From: Linnemannia schmuckeri
Taxonomy: Eukaryota; Mortierellomycota; Mortierellomycetes; Mortierellales; Mortierellaceae
Assembly: GCA_029449235.1 (NCBI GenBank)
Contig: JANATG010000021.1
Coordinates: 62,001 to 126,000 of the forward strand
Direction: 5' to 3'
DNA length: 64,000 nt
Part shown: piece after piece, positions 1 to 11,796 of the stretch
How the letters are laid out: each line of letters starts with the position of its first letter
Numbering within the stretch: the stretch's first letter is position 1
Translations under genes and position numbers: made by a program
The notes under the pieces: generated by a model
The model's database searches: none
What the model was told of the DNA's origin: nothing
What the model saw: only the letters and a program-made list of their open reading frames with translations

Positions 1-32
1 CGTACACAGTCCACTTCCTCCAACATCAGCAC

Positions 33-118
33 GAGAGAGAAAGAGAGAAAGAGAGAGAAAGAAAGAAAGAAAGAAAGAGTGACAGAGAGAAAGAGAAAGA
101 AAGAGAGAGAAAGAGAGC
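33..118. repeat. GA/GAAA purine microsatellite
   Basis: A nearly pure purine tract of GAGA and GAAA units lies just upstream of the first gene. The + strand reading frame runs through it from an ATG at 79 as Arg/Lys/Glu-rich sequence. That looks like repeat-derived leader rather than real protein, so I start the gene at the next in-frame ATG (151). Confidence 0.8.
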
Positions 119-150
119 GCAACAAACAAACAGACGATTTAAACAAAGGA

Positions 151-3136
151 ATGCCGCCTCCTCGCCACCAAACTGCCTCGGCTGCCTTGGCCGCAGTACG
201 TCGCCACGTCCACCAGTGGATCGGGCTCGTCCTCTACAACTCCATTTACCAAAACATCCTCCTTCTCCATATCTACCGCATCATCAAGTTCATCTACGGC
301 TTCTTCTCCCGCTCCACAGAACTCTCTCGTATTTGCGGTGCCTCAGCCTCCTCTTCTTCTCCTTCTTCTTCTCCTTCAACCCCCCTTGACTGCCTCTGGA
401 CCCCGCTCGGCCACCCCACCTCCGCCCTTGTCAATAATATCCACGCAGGAACCATCGTCTATTCCAACCCTTCCTCCAACCTCTCTATCCCTGTTGGAAA
501 CGGGCGTCGTGCCAGTGTTCAGACCGGTCCTGCATCAGCAACCATTTCTTCTACGCCTTCCTTCTCCACACTAATCGATCCTGCATCCTTTGCCTCGGCC
601 TCTGCTTCTTCGACCCTGACTGCAAGGTTGTCGACCGAATCGACCGACTCCTCCGTATCCTCGGCACAATCGGTCCCATTGGTCATAGAGGCCCTCGGCG
701 AGGATCCGTCTGGAGTTCACAAGCAACAACAACAACAACAGGAAGTCCGGCAACGCAAGAAACGACACGACTCGACCAGTTCTTCGTCGCACACCACCAT
801 CATGGATCTGAGACAGTCCAAGGCCGCTGCGGGCATGATTTACAGAATAGGTAAGTAAGGGATTGTCATCTCTCTGCTACACTTTACATGTGATTCTTCT
901 TCTCCCGACTAACTTCTGCTTGCCTTCTGACTTTTTTCTACCGTCCAGATCGCTGTATTTTATTCTCAAAGGAGCTGACGGTAAAAAAACAACGAAATAA
1001 CACGCGACACCCATGGCATCGATCATCCTTGTACGTGGCATGAACAGAGAGAGAATGTGAGAGAATTTAATCAAACTAACTCCTTTTCTCTTCTTCCTAC
1101 TCCATTTTGTTATCATCATTATCCCCATCGTCATCTCATTGCTGCTTCATGTTGTCCGTTCAGGCCGAACGACGTGAGCTAGAGGCTGCTGACTGCGATC
1201 CAATTGAGGTCACACGGCAAATTTTGCGAAGGAAACGCTTTCCCGACTCGGCCTCATTATCGACGTAAGTGTAGGATCCTTGTCTGGACATCATCAAGCC
1301 AACTAGCGGAAAGGGACGCTTTACTTGGACAGGCAGGGAATGTGGTAAAATAAGAGGACCTATCCAGCTCACATGCGTTGCAAACGCATCATTTTTTTGT
1401 TGCGGCTCAAAACACGGCGGGGAGCAACATACTTTAAGGGAGGCAGGAAATGATTACACAAAACGAAGGAGCCCATTCGGAAGTAAAAAAATGGTCGAGC
1501 AGTATGTCAGATGCAAAACAGCGGACGGGTGCAATAAATTATTACCCCAACACACTTAAGGCACTGGAGTCGAGGCGAGGAAGAGTATAACATGTGCTGC
1601 TCATCTGTTTATCGGGTTCGGGAGTGTTTCAATTCACTGTAGTGCGCCCTTTAACCTGGTTCAACCCTCCCCTCCTCACGCGCTTTTCTATCTACTAGAC
1701 CTGCCGCAAGGAAACTTCAGTATGCATTGGAGAGAGTGGCGTCCACACACCAGTTGGCACGGGAGATCAACCAACGTGTCCATACCAAATATGACTCAAC
1801 CAACCCGGCCCATGAACGGAAACTGATGTTGGTGAGTGTCGTTACTTGCTTGTTATTCATTTTTCTTGTAGCACCTTTGCCAACGGGTAATCGCGACAAC
1901 TCCCTTGAGAGTCAATCTAACTCGAGCCTTTTTGCACACTTTTTGGCTGCTCCTTTTTTTTTTTTTTTTTTGCTATTTTGCATCACAGCTCTGGGATCTG
2001 CTTCGTCCTCAGGACAAATTGGAAGGACGATACACCAAGCAATGGACTGAGGTACTTTTATCAAGATGATGCGGCGCGCGTACCGTGCAAAACAAATCAT
2101 GTCCATTATTGAAGGGTATGTTCTTTAACATGCACGCTGTCCCATGTGTCGCTCAATATTATATAATGTTTAGATCGGCTTTCAAGGCAAGGATCCAGCG
2201 ACTGATTTCAGAGGCATGGGTAAGTGATGAAAAGAAAAGACACCCCAGGGTCGATTGTTTATAGATCGTAATCTGTAGAGTGGACCCTGGACATTTCTTC
2301 AATGTGGTAACTAACATTAATCGATTCCTCCTCGCTGATTTTATTAGGCATGCTTGGATTGGACGACTTGGTGTACTATGCCAAGTACTATCCCATGTCT
2401 TCAAAGCACGCGCTCGAGTGTTCTCACGATGCCATTTCTTGGTGAGCTTTATTCAACTGATCGCAAAAATCCAACACACTCTTTTTTCATCTCACTTGTG
2501 CTTGCTACCAACCGCTAATGGCTTTATTTTGCCTGTTTTTATATAATATGATAGGTATTCGTTTGCGATTGTTGGGATCAATATCACATCATTTGCGGTT
2601 CAAACATTGCGAACTAGGCAGCTGCAGTACTACCTTTTCCTGAACGGCACAGACATATCGGTCTACCACGAACTGTACTGTAAGTAGCGCTCATCGTCTT
2701 TCGTCTTTCCCCATTTTAGTTTTGTGTCTTTTTTTTTTTTTTTTTTTTTTTTTTTTCCTCGGCATTACAGGATGATAGAGGTTTGCTTCATTCAAAAGTT
2801 TTCTTGTTCAGCGCAAAAGAAATCTGACCCAATTTTCCTTGAAATCATATGTATGGCATTGTAGGCTACCTCTTCCATCGATTCAACGCGTACTGGTCAA
2901 CTCTTGAACCCAAGCCGATCATCATGGATTTTGAACGCGTTTTTGCCGACTTTAAAATCATGATGGAGCGCCAACTTGCCAGGCGCAAGCTGATGATGCT
3001 CCGATATGACACGAAAGAGAACATGCTTTCAGGCCATGGTCACCACCAGCCTCCGTCCGCTGTTGCCGCGCCTCCACGATTGCCCCAGGATGAAGCAAAC
3101 GAGCTTATTGAATTGGAGACCAAGAAGTCAAAATAG
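151..3136 (+). CDS. ELMO domain-containing protein (ELMOD-like)
   Basis: Nine-exon model: 151-850, 949-980, 1164-1264, 1699-1831, 1989-2051, 2174-2219, 2348-2441, 2555-2679, 2865-3136. Every junction closes in frame and gives about 521 aa. The ELMO domain is in exons 5-9. It contains the core TEIGFQGKDPATDFRGMG (exons 5-7) and YSFAIVGINIT (exon 8), which match the ELMOD1/2/3 type. The conserved Arg in the DFRG motif is the one proposed to be catalytic in ELMOD GAPs for Arf-family GTPases (family knowledge). The N-terminal ~230 residues hold a hydrophobic aromatic segment near residues 20-55 and then a Ser/Pro-rich disordered region. I expect a membrane-trafficking role as an Arl2/Arf GAP, by family. 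An in-frame ATG at 79 would add an Arg/Lys/Glu-rich leader and is less likely. The gene converges on the next one, with about 74 bp between the stop codons. Confidence 0.85.
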
Positions 3137-3210
3137 ATTCGAGATAAAATAAGACCAACAATCATAGACATTATTATTGTTTGGCAAGCTTGGGTGGGAG
3201 AAAGTCTATT

Positions 3211-5699
3211 TTACCGGTGTCCGGTCCCTGCTGGGTATGTTTGCATGGGCACCGTCCCATGCGTAAGATTATTGGTGTTAATATTCATTGGCCGCTGTTG
3301 TTGCTGGTGTTGGTGAATCATCGGTGTGTGAGATGTTTGAAAGACGGCTGGGGAGAGTGCAAGTGGAGAGACAGATCCTGGAGATGTTGCTGTCATGGCC
3401 ATGGTGCCAAGGCCAACCACGCCAAGTGTTTGAGTGGGCATCATATCAAGTCCCAGACCGACTTGGGTCAGTTGTTGATGATGATGTTGTTGCTGAAGAG
3501 CGGCAGCGGCGGTGACTGCAACAGCAGCTCGTGTCTGCTGAACCTGTTGATGAAGATGCTGCTGCTGTTGGAGCAAGACCTGTTGTTGTTGTATCCGGAT
3601 CTGTTGCAGTTGCTCCAGTTGTTGCTGCTGCAGCAGCGTAGGCTGAAGTGTCGCCATCTCAGCTAGAGGGCCTGTGGTGGAAAGGGCGCCTAGGCTGGGA
3701 CTTGGAAAGGGAGAGATTTGCAACAGAGGAGGTTGCGATTGAGACGGGAGTTGTTGCTGTTGTTGAGGAGCGAAGTAGCCGACGGTAGACAGGCGTTTAG
3801 GAGAAGACGTTTTTTGGGGTCCTGCCAGTGGCGAACTCTGAAGCGCCTGGTCATAGTAAAGTCCTGCAGGGTGCTGGAGTGATGCATTTCCTTGACTTCC
3901 CGACATCTTGGCAGTTCCTGAACTCGAGTTGCCATGGGTCCCAACGTATGGATGGTTGGGATGCTGTTGTTGAAGATACTGGCTGCCTGTCGAGAGTCTC
4001 TTCATCTGAGTATCAACTGCATGGAGACTAGGACTGGAAGATGGATAGGTGTAGTTCAGGGATCCGTTCGAATCACGTCGTGAGGCTGAAGTCAGTATGG
4101 GTGGAAGTAGAACTTGGTGAGAGTCATCCACGAGACACATGGATCCACGTTGGCGAGGCGAGTGACCGGGGAGCTGGGCCGAGTGGGGCTGAGGGGTCAG
4201 TTGGGGTGTCCCTCCCAGACGTTGGTTGGTTTTAAAGTCCTTGCGGTGTTGCTGAACCAGGTTCGATAATGCTGGGTCGAGGTGGGCGTCCCTGGTGAAA
4301 GTCCCCTTCTTGGCCGATGGCGCTTGGAAGCAAACGGATGCCTTTTCACGATCGACCTTAGAGATGAGGGTGTCTGAGGACGAAGAAGAGGCAAATCCAG
4401 CCGGGGTGCTTCCCCTCTTGGGAGTAGACGAGATTGGGGATGAATAGTTAGTCATATCGGTGCCCATGAAGCTATGGCGACTGTTATGTCGTTGAGGCGT
4501 ACGCAGGTGCAGCTCGTTGTCAACATGCGACGGAAGCTGTGGCGACGAGGTAGAGAGTTGCAAATGGGCTGTAGGTCGCCGAGTCTGCTGGTGCTGGTGT
4601 TGTTGTTGTGGATCGATGTAAGGACTCTCATTCTTGTGGTGGTGAGAAGATCGCCGTTGGTTTTCTAATGAAGGTTGATATGGCTGCAGTTGCGGCGATG
4701 GGGTCCCGTGGGCTGGTGGCCCTTTTACAACGGAACTCGAGTGCCGGCGGTGACCTATGCCACTGGCTTCCTCGAACCCACTATCCTGCGCAGTACAATG
4801 TCGGCTCTCTTCTATGGTCGAGTTCTGGGATCCGGACTGGGTCGTAGAGTTAAAGTGGGCGTAGCCTGTGCTCCCTACGTGGTCGGGTGTTGAATGGGAG
4901 CGTTGGTGGATATAGACGGAGTGAGCGCGGTCGGGCGGCGTCAGTTCGTTGACAGGTGCAAGCGATGGTGTTGTGCTTCTGGTGTTTGCAGAATCGTCTA
5001 CTGCTGCGTTGGGCAGGGACTGGGTCAGCGAAGAGACTGGCAAAGAGTTGGGGGACTTGCTATTGCCGTTAGTCGATCCGCGAAAGAACGACGATATCCT
5101 CTTTCCCAACGACACTGATGGAAGAAAAAAGGCAGAGGCAAGAAGGACTGATTGAGTCAATTGGATTCGTTTGCTTAACATTTGTTATGTCACACAAGCT
5201 GGGTTTCCAAAGGGAACACATGTCATGTCGCAAGATCTAAGTAGCACAATGAGAGTATTGGGTTGCGTCCTACTTACACTTTTTGGTAGTCGATCTGAGG
5301 GAGTTCAAGGAAGCCGAATCTGTGTTGTCCAAAACTGATGTTTGGGAAGCATTGGACTGCGTACGAGCTAAAGTACTCATTTTTTTTTTATAAAAAAGGC
5401 CGTAATAAGTATGTGATTGTTTGTGTGTATTGGGGTGAGATACAAAGATAAGAGCAGAGTGTTGTTGATCGCTCGAGTACTACGAGTTGTATTTGACTTT
5501 TCTCACCTCGAGTTTCTTCCTTCCGTGGACCGGTGTTGAGTTCCAATGCGGTCCCGGACATGTATTTGGATCGTCGTCTGGGGGCGGCTTTCTCTCGTAA
5601 GGACTCTTCATCGCTGTCTTCGGAGGGAGTGTATTGCTTCGACAGTTTGGATTTGTGTGTTGGCGGTCTCCAGCTCTGCAAGCGAGGTTGAATGTCTGC

Positions 5700-5733
<34 letters not shown>

Positions 5734-6208
5734 AAACGGTTTATCAAGTCGATCCATGGGACACAAACAGAGGGCAGGGTTAGTGCCTATATAATTAATT
5801 ATTTTTAGATCCGTACCTGCCTCTCCTTTCTTCCTTTGTGGACCAGACCGCAGACATGGAACATGTAGCCTTTTTTTTTTTTTTTTTTTTTTTCTTTAGT
5901 TATTGTTTGCTGATATTATCGTTACCTGAACCATCCTCAAATCCCGAATGATTGTTGTTGATGCCGCTACTGCTGCTACTGTTCTTGCCACTGCTGGACT
6001 GTGAGATGGTCGGTGGAGGGATATAGCTCGAGTAGACGGCCTGGGACTGGGATCGAGGGCGGGTGACCGTTTCTTGTGAGTGGAAGGCTGTAGATGGCTC
6101 CAGGAGGACGGACGATGGCCGAGTCAGCTTTGGAGGTTGTGGGTATGCTCTCCGCTTCTGCTGCTGCTGCTGCTGTTGCTGGTCGGAATGGTTGGGTTGT
6201 TGAAGCAT
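3211..6208 (-). CDS. Gln/Ser-rich protein of unknown function
   Basis: Four-exon model: 6208-5926, 5695-5507, 5334-5278, 5114-3211, about 810 aa. All junctions are phase 1 and in frame. I do not recognise the family. The N-terminus is Gln- and Ser/Asn-rich. It is followed by a charged segment with an acidic EDSDEE motif next to an Arg-rich patch. A conserved-looking basic motif, LSLGKRISSFFRG, comes at the start of exon 4, and then about 600 residues of Ser/Gln/His/Pro-rich disorder with several poly-Gln runs. The ATG at 5181 gives a hydrophobic leader that resembles a signal peptide, but the splice model puts it inside intron 3, so I reject a secreted product. A second possible start (ATG at 5380) would split this into two genes; the phase match across 5507/5334 favours one gene. 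The composition suggests a scaffold or regulatory protein, but no function can be assigned. Confidence 0.65.
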
Positions 6209-6840
6209 GTTGGTTGTGTTTACGCGTTGGTTGTGCTGAGTGTGCTGAAAGAGGTTTGTTTATGCGAGTGAATAAAAACAAGGTGATAAAGAGAACGAGA
6301 AAAAAGGTGGCGAGCAGAAGGAGCTGGAGAGTAGGGAAAAGACAAGAGAAAAGTATGTGTGGAGTTAGCCGTCTATTTTATATTAGCTGTTGCGGCAAGT
6401 TGTGTCATTGTTGTTGTTGTTGGTATTATTAGGGCATCAGGGGTAAAGAAGATGAAGACGATGATAACGAAGAGGCCGTGTCAGACTAGATTAAATTGCG
6501 GGTTCTGCAAGCACAAGGGCACCTTGAACACACAGCAATAGCGCATGGTCAGATCGAACACTGATTAAATATTAAGCAATTGGGTTATTTGCTTGAAAGG
6601 AAGAAGGCAAAAGTATAACCAAACGAAGAGAGCAGAAAGAGATCCAGGATGCTCCGTCATACAGCGGAAACAACTGTCCATCTACGTAGGCATTGTTGGT
6701 ATTGGCATTGACCATGATGTGTTGGTTGGTGCACCCACCCAACCTAGAAAGACAGCCAGCCAGCCAGTCAGTCAATCAGGCTCAATAAAACAAAACCAGC
6801 AGCATCCGTCGGTCATACAATGACTTGTGTCGCTTCCATA

Positions 6841-6888
<48 letters not shown>

Positions 6889-8027
6889 TTCAGCGCTCAA
6901 CCGCCCACGCAGCAGAGGAGAATCCTTCAATGCCTGGGCACTTCCGCTCACGTTCCCTCTCACTCTCACTCACTCACTCACTCACTCATTATCCACACTA
7001 TTTGTTATGTTAATATTATTACTCTTGGTCTTTGGAAGAGTTCCTTTTTTTTTTTTTTTTTTTTTTTCTGCCAATGGAGTGCATGCAAGTAGTGTGGGAA
7101 CGATGTGTTAGTTACCTGGTAGTGGAGAGAGGGAGGGGAGTGAAGTTGCTGTTGACCGAGGTAAATGAAATAGAAATAAAAAAAAAGTTGGGCTCTGTGT
7201 AAGTGGTGTGTGAGTGGGTGCGTGTCAGTGTGTCAAACAGAGGTTGATGGTGAAGAACGAAGAAGGAAGGCGTGGGTGAAAAGAGAAAGGAAGGGCACGA
7301 TCAGATTAGTTCAGTCAGTCCATGGATGCAGAAGAGTGGGTGAGTGAATGAACTGAATGAAGACGGAAGGTGTGATCGAGCAGTATATTAGAGACAAGTG
7401 CGACCTTCTGTATGTGATTTTTAAAAGAGGGACAACGGACTAAGCAAAGAGGGAAGGATAGGAGGAAGAGGAAGACGAGGAAGAAGGAAAGTATCCGACC
7501 ATTACTCGATTTTTTTATTTTTTTATTTCTTCGTTTTATTGGCGCTACTTCCTCTTCATTGTACACGTTCGGTACAGTGTACATAGTCTACCCTCCCTCT
7601 CAATTGAATTCTAATCCTATTTTTAATACCCTCTTCCTCCTTTTTTGCTATGCTTCCTGGTCGACCCCTGGCGCCGCTCCAATCGCCTCGCATTATGGTT
7701 ATTCTCCTCATTCGTCGCCCCTCACTTACTCTCTCTCTCCCACACCCATTTTCTGCCTACCTGTTCTGCCACTTCGTACTACGAACACCTTTTGTTTGTA
7801 GACCCTCCGACATTCAAGCAGGACAATTGCTGTTGCTGTTAATAAGATTTTTTTTTTATATTTTTTTACTTCAACCAAAAGACCAGCCAGGCACCATCAT
7901 CACTGATCACTAACTGACTGAGACCAAAATTACTCCCCTTCCCTCTTTGGCGTGTTCCTTTGCCTCGGTTTCAAAATCATTTTTATTGTTGCTGCTTATT
8001 TTTTTTTTACTTTTTATTTCTCATTCT
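6209..8027. other. Intergenic region, low complexity, no gene seen
   Basis: This 1.8-kb gap separates two minus-strand genes: the 5' side of the Gln-rich gene and the 3' side of the C2 gene. It contains CAG/CTG-like runs, poly(T) tracts (44 T at 6843-6886, a shorter one near 7046-7067), CACT repeats near 6967-6988 and pyrimidine-rich sequence. The small open frames are compositionally biased and resemble nothing I know. It probably holds the promoter and 5' UTR of the gene to the left. Confidence 0.6.
6843..6886. repeat. Poly(T) tract, 44 nt
   Basis: An uninterrupted run of 44 T, one of the longest homopolymers in the window, lies in the upstream region of the Gln-rich gene. No flanking direct repeat marks it as a retroposed poly(A) tail. 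Confidence 0.95.
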
Positions 8028-10299
8028 TCACCGCCAACTGCTTCCAGATTGTGGATTACGAGGCGGCAGTGCTGGTGGTGGGCTGGTTGACCGTGCTCGC
8101 GGAGGGAGCGCAGGGGGTTCCAAAGAAGAACGAACGCTCTGCTTGTGGCCCCCTAAACCATCCCTCCTCCCGTCGTAGTTTTTATCGCTATTGTCTGCCT
8201 CCACTGGCCACGCCCCAGGCAAGCTGCTGCCGACTACTGGTGTTTTGTTGGGTGGTGCCCTGCTCGGTGTCCCATTGTCGCCACCAGAGGTGCTATCGAT
8301 CACATTTCTGTCAGATCCTGATGCAGCATTCGTCTTTATCGCTGACCTGACTTCCTCCTTGTAGTTATCCGGAAGGAGTTGCTGCGGCTGAGGTGCTTGG
8401 GGAGGATACATGTTGGAGGCGCCATAGGGATAGCCTACAGGGGGATACCCCATGGATGAAGGGCCTGTCGGAACATTCGTCATCTGAATAGGACGCTGGA
8501 CGGGAGGGTATAGTCCACCGACATGGCCACCAGAGGGCATAGGTGGGTAGCCCATATTAGAGGGAAACGACGAGGGTGGGTATCCAGTCGGCAGGTGTCC
8601 AAACCCTGCATTGGCAATGGGCGGGTATCCTTGATTTACTGTATTCTGCATTGGGGGGTATCCCACGGACTGGTTCTGCTGGGGCGGGTAGCCAGAGTAG
8701 CCAGCGGGCGGGTACCCTGATCTAGCTGGTGGGTACAGCGCAGCAGGAGCCTGCATTTGGTGCTGTTGTTGCATTTGGTGCTGCATTTGGTGCTGGTGAT
8801 ATGGCGAAGGATATCCTGTTGCATGTTTTTGATGAGAAGGCGAAATGCGTCCATTCTGTCCCGAGGGTGATAATCTTCCATCATGTCCAATAGGAGATAC
8901 CCGTCCATCGTGTCCAAGGAGCGATGCTCTCCCATCGTTTCCTAGAGGCGATATTGTTACATTCTGCTGTCCTGGGCCATATGGATAAAGACCTCCTGCA
9001 ACAGGGACCGAGAGCGATGGACCTGTGGTCTCTGGTGGGCGGTACATAGGGGTATCATGAATGAACGAGGGGTTGGTCGAATTTGCTACTGTGGTTGAGC
9101 CAGGCGTTGTTGCAGCTGAGACGGATGAGGATGGGCTATCTTCCACATTTGTAGGTCCGTTCGTTGGATGAAGAGGTCGTCGAGGAGGAGCGCCGTTAGA
9201 GGCAGGCGGAGGGTTGGAGGGGCGATTGGCTCTGTGCGTCGGATGTTTGGGATCCTATATGTACAAACGTGAGAGTGTTGTTGCACACAAAAGAGTCAGT
9301 TAGTAGTGAAGACAAGGAAAATGAATTTAAAAAGCAGACCGAGGAAGAGATGAAACGGTATGGTATGAAAAATGGTACTCACAAAAGAGAAATATGTCAA
9401 CTGCAGTTGTAGCTCACCTGCCTCACGTCCTTTGAACGTCAATTCGAACCAATCTATTATCGATACAGGAGTGAACGACAACACGTTAGCACAGCAGGAT
9501 GATGATACTGGTGGCGGTTGAGTGACGACATTCAAGGTTTTCTTGCTATTGCATTTGTTAATAGGATGCTACTTACCATCGTGCTCGCCATAATCGAGGA
9601 CCTTTGCCAGGTTGATTACACAATTGCCAATAAAGTCGTTCTTTTGGTGGTCCTCGTCCAGACAGGTCACATAGAGCGATGTAGCATCCTTGGCGTCACT
9701 CTCATACATCTTGATATTAATCTAAGTGATGTGTATGTACATTATATGAGTGTAGGTATGCGGTTGCTTGGCGAACATGACAGCATTGTTTTCTTTTTTG
9801 TCGAACGGGTATGTAAAAGAGAAACATATGCAGGCGCACACAGACCCAATGGGTCGGACGATGGAGGTAAAGGGGGAGCGAGAGCGAAAAACAAACAACA
9901 CGAGGAAAAATGGAATAAATCATCTTTAGTTCTAACCTGGTCATCCTTCCAGCGAGGACGTTGCCCACCTCGAACATCAGTCGAGGAGCGTTTGGAGACA
10001 TTACCAAGCTTGAAGAGGATAAAGGGGTCCTGCTTGCCAAAGCGTTCTCTGTTGGGCAGGTCACGCCCCTGGATAGGGACAATGATTAGTTCTCCTACAA
10101 TACATGTAATGTTCTTTTTGGTATTAGGGGTCCACTGGATTGTTCGTCGTTTTAGAGTGTGAGAAGGAATAGGAAGATATGTAGTAGTACCAATGGGGAT
10201 CTTGCCCTCGTCTGGGTCGACGAGGGGCTCAGGCAAGGGCTTGTTGATATGGGAGGGCGTGTGAGAGCGTCCTCCATGTCCGTGGAACAGTTTATGCAT
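8028..10299 (-). CDS. C2-domain protein with GYPP repeats and C-terminal PxxP motifs (Fic1/Inn1-like)
   Basis: Five-exon model: 10299-10191, 10094-9937, 9721-9577, 9453-9383, 9254-8028; all phases agree; about 569 aa. A single C2 domain spans roughly residues 36-160. It opens with GELIIVPIQGRDLPNRE, then FGKQDPFILFKLG and TDVRGGQRPRWKDD, the pattern of fungal C2 proteins such as S. pombe Fic1 and yeast Inn1. The C-terminal ~400 residues are disordered. They contain four tandem copies of a GxDGRxSP-like unit, then many GYPP units, and end with two PPALPPR motifs, classic SH3-binding sequences. Inn1/Fic1 act at the cytokinetic site through C2 plus SH3-ligand motifs (family knowledge), so a role at the septum or plasma membrane is inferred. 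A generic SRC2-like C2 protein is the alternative. CAG directly precedes the ATG at 10299, so a leader intron in the 5' UTR is possible. Confidence 0.75.
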
Positions 10300-10412
10300 C
10301 TGACGTAATGACGAAAGAGAATGAATGAAAAGTAAAAGAATAACAGGAAGAAGAAAGAAGAAGAAAAAAGAAAGCAGAAGAAGGACGCGAGAGAGGAGAG
10401 AGGCGGATGGTT

Positions 10413-10435
10413 GGGGGGGGGGGGGGGGGGGGGGG
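10413..10435. repeat. Poly(G) tract, 23 nt
   Basis: A run of 23 consecutive G lies upstream of the C2 gene start. G runs of this length are rare here, where homopolymers are otherwise A or T. It could form a quadruplex, and its length is likely to be uncertain in the assembly. Confidence 0.95.
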
Positions 10436-10619
10436 TAAAGGAGAAAGAGGACAATAAGGAAATAAGGATGAAGAATGAGGAATGAAGAAAGAAGAAACAA
10501 GAATAACCAAGGATGCCTTCTTTGTGTGAGTGCTGTGAGTGTGTGGCGCAGGGGTCGCAAATTATAGAGAAAAAAGAGTACGAGAGAAGGCGAGGGCGAA
10601 GCAGAGACAGACAAACAAC

Positions 10620-10695
10620 AAACCCATACAGAGACAGAGACAGAGAGACAGAGACAGAGAGACAGAGACAGAGAGACAGAGACAGAGACAGAAAG
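10620..10695. repeat. GAGACA microsatellite
   Basis: Alternating GAGACAGA and GACAGA units run for about 75 bp in the spacer downstream of LRP1. They generate spurious open frames on both strands. Confidence 0.85.
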
Positions 10696-10812
10696 AGAAA
10701 GGCTATATATCTGCGTTTCTTTTATGAACATAATAAACAGAAAAGCACACTTGCTAACAATGGAGATAGTGGGTTCTTTTCTTTTAATTGCCTTCCTGAA
10801 GGATGCTACAAC

Positions 10813-11796
10813 TTATGGTTTAGACTTTTTGTTCCCATCGTATCCTTGGAAGGGGTCCATGGCCCGCTTCTTCTGTTTTTGTCCTTGCCCTGCTGAGGAT
10901 AATCCTTTTTCTTCTTCTTGTGCTGCTGCTGTTTCTGTTTCCGTTGCTGTTTCTGTTCCTGCTGCTGCTGTTGTCGATGATGATGATAATGATGATGTTG
11001 TTGTTGTTGGTTCAGTTGTTACTGTTGTTGATGATGATGATCCATCTTCGAATCGCACATGGGTTCCCTGTGGTTCTTGTTCCTCGGCCGCCTTCCGATC
11101 CGCCACAAGATTGGCCGCCAATGCCCCCTTGATAAACCGTGCTGCCGCATCCTTGTCGACCTCCATCGTGCTCGTTGCCGCGCCCTGTGTCACTTGGCGC
11201 AGTTTTTCAGTGTACCCTTTGATGCGTTTCTAATATTGACAAGCCAAATAAAAAGAGTAAGTAATTATATCGATGGTGACAAAATGCTTTGAACGGCGAA
11301 AGAAGTGGAAGAGAAGGAGAGAGAGAGTCCAATGTGTCCTCTCACTCTATGTTTCAATGCAATTACCAGTTCGTGCATCACTGGATGGCTGGCGGGTGCT
11401 GTTCCGTTAGCCTTGAGGTTAACTGGAGAGGAGTTAAAAAAATGAGGGAGAAAGGACAAAAGGGTTAACAAGATATGTAGGCGATCAATGTTGGTTACAA
11501 AACAGATAGCAATAAGTGAACAGGTATGCCGCCACTATGATAAAAGATGACGTAGACGTACTGAAGGCGAGGGTGTTGAGGGCATAGGCAAGGAGGAGCT
11601 CGAGCTGGCACCTTTTTTCGCTGTCGAGCTTAGCGATGGTCTCGGAGAGGGCGGAGGGGGAGGCGAAGAGGGGCGCGAGCATGGACTCGAGGCCGGCGAG
11701 GGAGGCGAGCAGGGCGTTGGTTGCGTTCCTGTGGTTTGCGGGCAGTGTCTGGGAGAGTGGCTCCTGCTGATGTTGTTGGGTGATCTTTGGCGGCAT
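10813..11796 (-). CDS. LRP1: Nuclear exosome cofactor of the C1D/Lrp1 (Rrp47) family
   Basis: Three-exon model: 11796-11562, 11422-11346, 11229-10813, in frame, about 242 aa. The N-terminal ~120 residues form the Sas10/C1D helical domain. Recognisable parts are a helix around LLASLAGLESMLAPLF, the motif CQLELLLAYALNTLAF, a second block HPVMHELVIALKHR and then KRIKGYTEKLRQVT. This is followed by DKDAAARFIKGALA, as in human C1D and yeast Lrp1. The C-terminus is acidic/Ser/Thr-rich and ends in a Lys-rich tail, typical of RNA-binding tails in the family. In yeast, Lrp1 partners Rrp6 in the nuclear exosome for 3' processing of rRNA and small RNAs; this role is inferred by homology. The start sits in good context at MPPKIT. 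Confidence 0.88.

Larger units (their letters stand above)
10300..10812. other. Spacer with poly(G) and GACAGA repeats
   Basis: The spacer lies between the C2 gene start and the LRP1 stop, both on the minus strand. It contains a 23-nt G run (10413-10435), flanking GAAGAA-rich sequence and a long GAGACA/GACAGA microsatellite (about 10620-10695). On the minus strand the repeats read through as artefactual Ser/Leu-rich frames. I see no gene. Confidence 0.65.

Noticed and set aside
5278..5380. Separate first exon starting at the ATG at 5380 for a shorter Gln-rich protein
   Set aside because: It is possible, but the CATCAG acceptor at 5335 joins in phase to the exon ending at 5507, which supports one longer gene.
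6820..7111. Plus-strand poly-Phe frames
   Set aside because: They are translations of the 44-T homopolymer.
9742..10731. Long minus-strand frame with a hydrophobic Ser/Leu/Val-rich start upstream of the C2 domain
   Set aside because: The part before 10299 is a translated GACAGA repeat and poly(G) (read as poly-Pro). The real gene starts at MHKLF and has an intron between 10190 and 10095.
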